A stretch of 33,369 nucleotides of DNA, taken from contig JAHYYI010000021.1 of the NCBI GenBank assembly GCA_019425045.1, forward strand, positions 1 to 33,369. The letters are read 5' to 3'. A model generated the notes under the pieces. That model had not been told where the DNA came from, made no database searches, and saw only the letters and a program-made list of their open reading frames with translations. Below, one piece after another: positions 28,423 to 33,369 of this stretch. This DNA comes from Collinsella sp. Its GTDB lineage: Bacteria; Actinomycetota; Coriobacteriia; Coriobacteriales; Coriobacteriaceae. Numbering within the stretch: the first letter of the stretch is position 1; each line of letters starts with the position of its first letter. A program made the translations under genes and the position numbers.

Positions 28423-30561
28423 CTATTTGTCGTCGTCGGTGTCGGCACCGGCATTGACGGCACAGTCATCGTCGGCATCATCGGATGCGGCTTCGGCATC
28501 CTCCTGCATGGCCGCCTGCGCAAAGGCCGCAGCATCAGCCGCCAGCTCCTCCTCGCTCATGCGAGGCGAGCGCTTCTTGGTCGGCATGCCGGCCGCCTTG
28601 GCGTTGCGCTCCTCCTTGGCCGCCAGGATATCGCCCTCGCGCTCAAGGTAAGCATCCCACTCGTTGTCGAGCAGGGCGTTCACGGCGTCGCCTTCGACGG
28701 TCTCGCGCTCAAGCAGCACCTTGGCCATCAGATCGAGCTGATCGCGACGGGCGTCCAGGATCTCGACCGCACGACGATGGGCCTCACGCATAATGCGCTG
28801 AACCTCGATATCGATGCGGCGCGCCGTCTCCTCGGAGTAATCCTGGTGATCGGCGTAATCGCGACCAAGGAATACCTGATGCTGCGCCTCACCAAACACT
28901 TGCGTACCCAGTTCCTCGCTCATGCCCAGGCGCGTGACCATCTCGCGCGCCATCTTGGTCGCGCGCTCCAGATCGTTGCTCGCGCCCGACGTGATGTCGT
29001 CGCACATGAGCTCCTCGGCAACGCGACCGCCCAAGAACACGGCGAGCTCGTCGAGCATCTCGTTCTTGGTCTTGAGGAAGTGATCCTCCTGTGGAAGCTG
29101 CAGTGTGTAGCCCAGGGCCTGACCGCGGCTGACGATCGAGATCTTATGAACCGGATCGGAGTGCTCCAGGATGTGGCCCACCAAAGCGTGACCGCTCTCA
29201 TGGTAGGCAATCGTGGTGCGCTCGGCCTCGGTCATCACGCGACCCTTGCGTTGCGGTCCGGCAATCACGCGCTCCATCGACTCCTCGATCTCGTCCATCG
29301 AGATCACGGAACGATGACGGCGAGCGGCCAGCAACGCAGACTCGTTGAGCAGGTTCGCCAAATCGGCACCAGTAAAGCCAACGGTCATCTGGGCGAGCTT
29401 CTCAAACTTAACGTCCTCGTCCATCGGCTTGTTCTCAGCATGCACGCGCAAGATCTGCTCGCGGCCCTTCACGTCCGGACGGTCGACCGTAACTTGACGA
29501 TCAAAACGACCGGGGCGCAGCAATGCCGGGTCCAGAATATCGGGGCGGTTGGTCGCGGCGATCAGGATGACCGACTCGCTTTCCTCAAAACCGTCCATCT
29601 CGACCAGCAGCTGGTTGAGCGTCTGCTCGCGCTCGTCGTGGCCGCCGCCCAAACCGGCTCCGCGCTGACGTCCCACGGCATCGATCTCGTCAATAAAGAT
29701 GATTGACGGAGCCTGAGACTTGGCCTCCTTAAAGAGGTCACGCACACGGCTGGCGCCGACACCCACGAACATCTCGACAAAGTCGGAACCCGAGATGCTA
29801 AAGAACGGCACGCCCGCCTCGCCGGCAACGGCCTTGGCCAGCAACGTTTTACCGGTGCCCGGAGGGCCCACCAGCAACACGCCACGCGGGATCTTGGCGC
29901 CCAGCTTGCGATAGCGATCCGGATCGCTCAAAAAGTCACGGATCTCCTCGAGCTCCTCGACTGCCTCGTCCACGCCGGCAACGTCCTCGAACTTGACCTT
30001 GGGACGCGTAGCCTCGTTGGTCTTGGCATTGGTCTTGCCAAACTGCATGTTCCTATTATTGGCGCCCATCATCTGGCGCATAAAGTAGAACATGATGGCG
30101 ATCAAGGCAATCGTCGGAAGCACACTCATCGCCAAGTCGCCCCAAAAATCGGGATCGTTGGTGTTGACGATGTACTTGGTATCGTGGTGCTCCGCCATGA
30201 GCTCGGCAAGCGAATCGGAACCGACATAGGTCGAGGAAAAGCTCTTGAGCTCGCTCGTGTCGCCCTTGTCCTTTTTCGTCTTCCAGTAATGACCCGTCAC
30301 GCTTCCGTCCTGAACCGTATAGGTCAAATCTTCGACGCGATCCTGCTTAATGGCGCTCACCATCTCGCTCGTCGCGAGCTTAACGGTATTGCTGGAGCTG
30401 GCAAAGCCGGAGCCCATGTTAAAGAAGGCGTAGCCCAGAAGCGCGCAAGCCAAAATAAAATACAGCCAGCCCGTACGCGTGGGCTTCTTGCCTCCGGGCA
30501 TCCCCGGGATCTTAGGCTCCCGGGGAGTCTGGGAATTGTTATCGTTACGGTCGTCGGGCAT
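28423..30561 (-). CDS. ftsH: ATP-dependent zinc metalloprotease FtsH
   Basis: This 712-residue membrane protease degrades misassembled membrane proteins and selected regulators. Two membrane helices (about 32-52 and 144-162) flank an external domain. The AAA+ domain has Walker A GPPGTGKT (232-239), the pore loop FVEMFVGVGASR (261-272), Walker B IIFIDEID (287-294) and the arginine fingers in RPGRFDR. The zinc site is HESGH (454-458), with the third ligand region LERATKMAREMV downstream. The C-terminus ends in an acidic tail of about 70 residues rich in Ala, Asp and Glu. ATG 30561 lies one base after the hpt stop codon, with GGAGG inside the end of hpt 12 bases upstream. The tilS-hpt-ftsH order is widely conserved in Gram-positive bacteria. 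Confidence 0.97.
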   Translation of the reverse strand: MPDDRNDNNSQTPREPKIPGMPGGKKPTRTGWLYFILACALLGYAFFNMGSGFASSSNTVKLATSEMVSAIKQDRVEDLTYTVQDGSVTGHYWKTKKDKGDTSELKSFSSTYVGSDSLAELMAEHHDTKYIVNTNDPDFWGDLAMSVLPTIALIAIMFYFMRQMMGANNRNMQFGKTNAKTNEATRPKVKFEDVAGVDEAVEELEEIRDFLSDPDRYRKLGAKIPRGVLLVGPPGTGKTLLAKAVAGEAGVPFFSISGSDFVEMFVGVGASRVRDLFKEAKSQAPSIIFIDEIDAVGRQRGAGLGGGHDEREQTLNQLLVEMDGFEESESVILIAATNRPDILDPALLRPGRFDRQVTVDRPDVKGREQILRVHAENKPMDEDVKFEKLAQMTVGFTGADLANLLNESALLAARRHRSVISMDEIEESMERVIAGPQRKGRVMTEAERTTIAYHESGHALVGHILEHSDPVHKISIVSRGQALGYTLQLPQEDHFLKTKNEMLDELAVFLGGRVAEELMCDDITSGASNDLERATKMAREMVTRLGMSEELGTQVFGEAQHQVFLGRDYADHQDYSEETARRIDIEVQRIMREAHRRAVEILDARRDQLDLMAKVLLERETVEGDAVNALLDNEWDAYLEREGDILAAKEERNAKAAGMPTKKRSPRMSEEELAADAAAFAQAAMQEDAEAASDDADDDCAVNAGADTDDDK

Positions 30562-30562
30562 C

Positions 30563-31111
30563 TTACGAATAAACCTCCGGTTTCAAAATGCCCAGATACG
30601 GAAGGTTGCGATAGCGCTCGGCATAGTCGAGGCCGTAGCCCACCACAAAGGCATCGGGGCAATGGGTTCCAACATACTTGGGCGTGACGGCCGAGGTACG
30701 GTCCTCAACGTCCTTCCATAGGAAGGCGGCGACCTCCAGAGAAGCGGGCTTGCGGCTCTCGAGGTTCTTCATCAGGTACTTGAGGGTCAGGCCCGAGTCC
30801 AGAATGTCCTCGACGATCAGCACGTCGCGACCACGGATGTCGATATCCAGGTCCTTAATGATACGCACGATACCCGAAGACTTCACACCGTCGCCATAGC
30901 TCGAAACAGCCATGAAATCGATGTTGGTCGGCAGCTCGATCTTGCGCATCAGGTCGCCCATAAAGACCACGGCGCCGCGCAGGACCGCAATCAGCACCAG
31001 ATCCTTACCCGCGTAGTCGCGAGTAATCTGCTCGCCTAGGCGAGAGACGATACCGTCGATATCCTCCTGCGTAAACAGAACCTTCTCGATATCCGGATGT
31101 TGAGAAGCCAT
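30563..31111 (-). CDS. hpt: Hypoxanthine phosphoribosyltransferase
   Basis: This 182-residue enzyme salvages hypoxanthine (and usually guanine) using PRPP. The PRPP-binding motif is DVLIVEDILDSGLTL (about 95-110), the pyrophosphate loop is AVLRGAVVFMGDL (43-55), the flexible loop has the conserved SSYGDGVKSSG (70-80), and the base-binding segment is PDAFVVGYGLDYAERYRNLPYLGILK at the C-terminus. Length is normal. ATG 31111 has AAAGGG five bases upstream. It sits between tilS and ftsH, one base before the ftsH start, so hpt and ftsH are co-transcribed. In Bacillus, HPRT, TilS and FtsH are linked functionally, which this order echoes. Confidence 0.96.
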   Translation of the reverse strand: MASQHPDIEKVLFTQEDIDGIVSRLGEQITRDYAGKDLVLIAVLRGAVVFMGDLMRKIELPTNIDFMAVSSYGDGVKSSGIVRIIKDLDIDIRGRDVLIVEDILDSGLTLKYLMKNLESRKPASLEVAAFLWKDVEDRTSAVTPKYVGTHCPDAFVVGYGLDYAERYRNLPYLGILKPEVYS

Positions 31112-31168
31112 GACAACCCTTTCTTGTGCTTAATCGCCCACACACCGCCGTATGGACGCGAACTACAC

Positions 31169-31174
31169 ATTCTA
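31169..31174 (-). promoter_or_regulatory. Extended -10 promoter of hpt-ftsH
   Basis: TAGAAT on the minus strand is preceded by TGC, giving an extended -10 (TGnTAGAAT), and no good -35 is seen. It lies in the 148-base gap after tilS. A CCCGCGC/GCGCGGG hairpin at 31200-31220 lacks a T-run, so tilS transcription may run through into hpt. Confidence 0.45.
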
Positions 31175-31259
31175 GCAGCGCACGGGGTATATTTTCCAGC
31201 CCGCGCACCATCAGCGCGGGAATACCGTCAACGCCGCACAGAAAAGCTAGTGCGAGGAG

Positions 31260-32801
31260 CTAATCCGCATCGACCACACGAAGCAGATATGCCACGCGCG
31301 TTGCGGCCGTGCATTTAAAACGCTCGTCCGCGCGAACGCCCGCGACCCATACTACGGCACCTCCCGGAGCCGTTCTTACCACGGGTACGCCAGAGCGGTC
31401 TGAAACAGGAATGCGCGCCTCGTTCAACAGGTCTGACACTTTCTTGCTTCGGCCGTTCATCCCCAACGGGCACATCACGTCTCCCGGCACAGGGCTATCC
31501 ACCCACAGGCGCGCCAATCGCGCCTCGGCGGGAATCTCCCCGCGCGAGCCGGCTAGCATCCGATCGCTATCGCGGTCGGCAAAGCCCAAGGCTGCCGCAT
31601 CCACGATAGCGGCCACCTCTCCGGCAGCCACAAGCTCGCGGGCTCGACGCACGACATCGTATCCCGGCTCAACGGCCATCGGCTCGGCCACCAGCATACG
31701 CCCCGCCCCCAACGACAGGCGCCCGGGAACGGAAATCCAGTCGGCAACTAAGCCCTCGCGCGCCACCGGAGCCTTGAGTGCCAGCATTCCAAACTCCACG
31801 CGCGCATCAATTCCCGCCGGGAGTGTGACCGAGCCCGCACCCTCGGCAACACAGGCGAGCACGCGCTCCACATGCCGCATCTCCGGCCGAGCATCGGGGT
31901 CGATGCGCTTAATTGCCAGTCGCACCATGCGCCGCGCAATCACCACCTCGGCCGCAGCAAGGCGGCGCGCGTCGAGGACCAGCGCACCCGACACTTCCTT
32001 GCGCAGACAGCTTCGAAACGCCTGTGCCGAAAGCTGAGACAAAAACGCATCCTCGTCGCCCAGGATCTCGCAAGCGGCACCAATCGTCTTGCAGACGTTC
32101 GCGTTGCGCTGTGCCACCACCGGCATCACCCGGTGGCGCACATAGTTGCGCAGGTACGAAACGTCCTCGTTGCTCTCATCCTCCCGCCATGGCTGACCAT
32201 GCACCTGCAGATAGTTCACGAGCTCGCCATGAGTTAGGTCAAGCAAGGGGCGCACCACGATATTCCTTCGACGGGGAATGCTCGAAAGCCCAGCCGGGCC
32301 CGACCCCTTAATGGCGTTCATCAAAAATGTTTCCGCGCGGTCCGACGAAGTATGCGCGGTACAGATACGAGCCGCCGTCCGCGGTGCGCCCGATTCGGCA
32401 CAAAGTTCGCGAACATATCTCCGTACCGCGGCATAGCGCACCTCGCGAGCCGCAGCCTCGATATTGCCCGATTCGTCATCAAAATAGGCATGCTCAACAC
32501 ACAGCGGCAAGCCGTATTGCGCGCACAGGTCACGTACAAAGGCCTCGTCGCCATCGGATGCCTCCCCGCGCAGATGATGGTTTACATGCAGCACGTGCAA
32601 TCGCTCGCGCGCAATGGGAGCGACGCCGCGCCCGTCCTGGATATCCAACTTTGATGTGCAAGCCATAAGGAGCAGCGCCGTCGAGTCCGCACCGCCTGAT
32701 ACCATGAGCACTACGGGGGCAGCGGCCTGCCGCGTTGCCAGGGCGCTCTTATCCGTCCTCGGCGCGGCATGATGTCCATAGTGCTGAGATACCGTTGGCA
32801 T
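31260..32801 (-). CDS. tilS: tRNA(Ile)-lysidine synthase
   Basis: This 513-residue enzyme attaches lysine to C34 of the AUA-reading tRNA-Ile, changing both its codon and amino-acid identity. The PP-loop is VSGGADSTALLLM (34-46). Family segments include LHVNHHLRGEASDGDEAFVRDLC, TAHTSSDRAETFLMNAIKGSGPAGLSSI and VVRPLLDLTHGELVNYL; a long C-terminal part completes the tRNA-binding domains, with the usual KVSDLLNEARIPVSDRSGVPVV near the end. ATG 32801 has GGAGG six bases upstream. It is the first gene of the tilS-hpt-ftsH group and diverges from the metallo-hydrolase gene across 48 bases. Confidence 0.94.
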   Translation of the reverse strand: MPTVSQHYGHHAAPRTDKSALATRQAAAPVVLMVSGGADSTALLLMACTSKLDIQDGRGVAPIARERLHVLHVNHHLRGEASDGDEAFVRDLCAQYGLPLCVEHAYFDDESGNIEAAAREVRYAAVRRYVRELCAESGAPRTAARICTAHTSSDRAETFLMNAIKGSGPAGLSSIPRRRNIVVRPLLDLTHGELVNYLQVHGQPWREDESNEDVSYLRNYVRHRVMPVVAQRNANVCKTIGAACEILGDEDAFLSQLSAQAFRSCLRKEVSGALVLDARRLAAAEVVIARRMVRLAIKRIDPDARPEMRHVERVLACVAEGAGSVTLPAGIDARVEFGMLALKAPVAREGLVADWISVPGRLSLGAGRMLVAEPMAVEPGYDVVRRARELVAAGEVAAIVDAAALGFADRDSDRMLAGSRGEIPAEARLARLWVDSPVPGDVMCPLGMNGRSKKVSDLLNEARIPVSDRSGVPVVRTAPGGAVVWVAGVRADERFKCTAATRVAYLLRVVDAD

Positions 32802-32849
32802 TTGCTTCCTCCTCTATTCGTTCGCACCCATTGTATCCTTTGGAATCTT

Positions 32850-33369
32850 ATGTCTCGCCTGCACCTTCATATCCTCGGCAGCGGCTCAAAAGGCAACTGC
32901 GCACTCGTCGAGGGACCTCAGGGGCTCATCATGATCGACAACGGCCTGTCCCGCCGCGAGACACTTAAACGCATGGCGGAGCTTGGCCTCTCGGCAGACG
33001 ACGTCGCCGCTCTTGTAATCACCCATGAGCATGGTGACCATATCAAGGGGCTCGATGTATGGTGCAAGCACTGGCATGGTCCCCTCTTTGCCAGCAGGGA
33101 CACCCTTTCATGCAAAGAAAACCTCGCGCACCTGCCCGTAGAGGAATTTGACCCCGGCGACACGCTCCCCATTGCCGGCATCCACGTGCAAACCTACTCA
33201 ACATCGCACGATGTCATCAATCCTGTCGGCTATCGATTTAATGCTCTCGATGATTCCATTGGGTTTGCCACCGACACCGGAGAGTTATCGAGCAAGGCCA
33301 TAGGCATCCTCAAAGACTGTCGAGTTCTCGCGCTCGAAAGTAACCACGATGTAACTATGTTGCGCGAAG
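32850..33369 (+). CDS. Metallo-beta-lactamase-fold hydrolase, YycJ/WalJ-like (partial)
   Basis: The gene runs off the right edge after 173 codons. The visible part starts MSRLHLHILGSGSKGNCALVE and has the metal-binding motif THEHGDH (58-64), the segment SHDVINPVGYRF and FATDTGELS, and it ends in LESNHDVTMLRE. The SGSKGN start and the NHD near residue 165 are characteristic of the YycJ/WalJ group, proposed to act as 5'-3' exonucleases or in cell-wall-linked control. ATG 32850 is chosen because it is the first in frame and opens with family sequence; the ribosome site before it (TTTGGAATCTT) is weak. It is divergent from tilS. Confidence 0.88.
   Translation, partial: MSRLHLHILGSGSKGNCALVEGPQGLIMIDNGLSRRETLKRMAELGLSADDVAALVITHEHGDHIKGLDVWCKHWHGPLFASRDTLSCKENLAHLPVEEFDPGDTLPIAGIHVQTYSTSHDVINPVGYRFNALDDSIGFATDTGELSSKAIGILKDCRVLALESNHDVTMLRE

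Noticed and set aside
31200..31220. A terminator between tilS and hpt
   Set aside because: The 7-bp GC stem has no T-run on either strand, so termination there is not supported.
1..33369. CRISPR arrays, tRNA or rRNA genes, prophage or transposase genes
   Set aside because: I read both strands and saw no spaced short direct repeats, no cloverleaf or rRNA sequence, and no phage or transposase protein.

Overview
The window looks like chromosomal DNA from a high-GC member of the class Coriobacteriia, most like Collinsella. This is an inference from base composition, codon choice, the style of the intergenic repeats and gene content; no rRNA or marker gene here proves it. There are 25 protein-coding genes that I can support, one of them cut by the right edge. 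I see no tRNA, rRNA, CRISPR array, prophage or transposase gene. Most genes are ordinary core or transport genes, and the most unusual material lies between the genes.

Layout, left to right. 1-3200: ilvE (branched-chain aminotransferase) and a DedA membrane protein on the minus strand, then cysE on the plus strand. 3200-7500: a minus-strand operon of a MarR regulator and two ABC exporter half-transporters, preceded by a strong promoter with two operator repeats. 7500-11000: a small acidic orphan protein, a nitroreductase, a single-pass membrane orphan and a Fis-type regulator with a decayed AAA+ domain. 11000-13000: a YeiH-like putative sulfate exporter divergent from a GntR/FCD regulator. 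13000-18150: glmS, a LacI regulator, a HAD phosphatase and a stand-alone larE. 18150-21800: a membrane-anchored nuclease and an EF-G paralogue. 21800-24250: a polar amino-acid ABC importer (lipoprotein, permease, ATPase). 24250-28400: rlmD, a PHP phosphoesterase and a class I aminotransferase. 28400-33369: tilS, hpt and ftsH on the minus strand, with the start of a YycJ/WalJ-type metallo-hydrolase diverging from tilS.

Two themes stand out. First, three amino-acid genes on the minus strand (ilvE at 174, the ABC binding protein at 23367, the aminotransferase at 27062) each carry an 18-bp upstream motif of the form CTTTARYTRAGYAAAGTR, pairwise identical at 15 of 18 positions for the pairs compared; this suggests a common regulator. 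Second, the gaps hold several families of palindromic elements. One family has a GGGACAG core between inverted arms (3168, 12940, 15063, 15111, 18217, with a relative at 28313), one is a CCGTT/AACGG palindrome with a GCTGCGC tail (8726, 18139), and two are long inverted repeats of 107 and 137 bp (23262, 24321). Several of these sit exactly on the stop codon of the gene before them, including one inside the amino-acid transporter operon.
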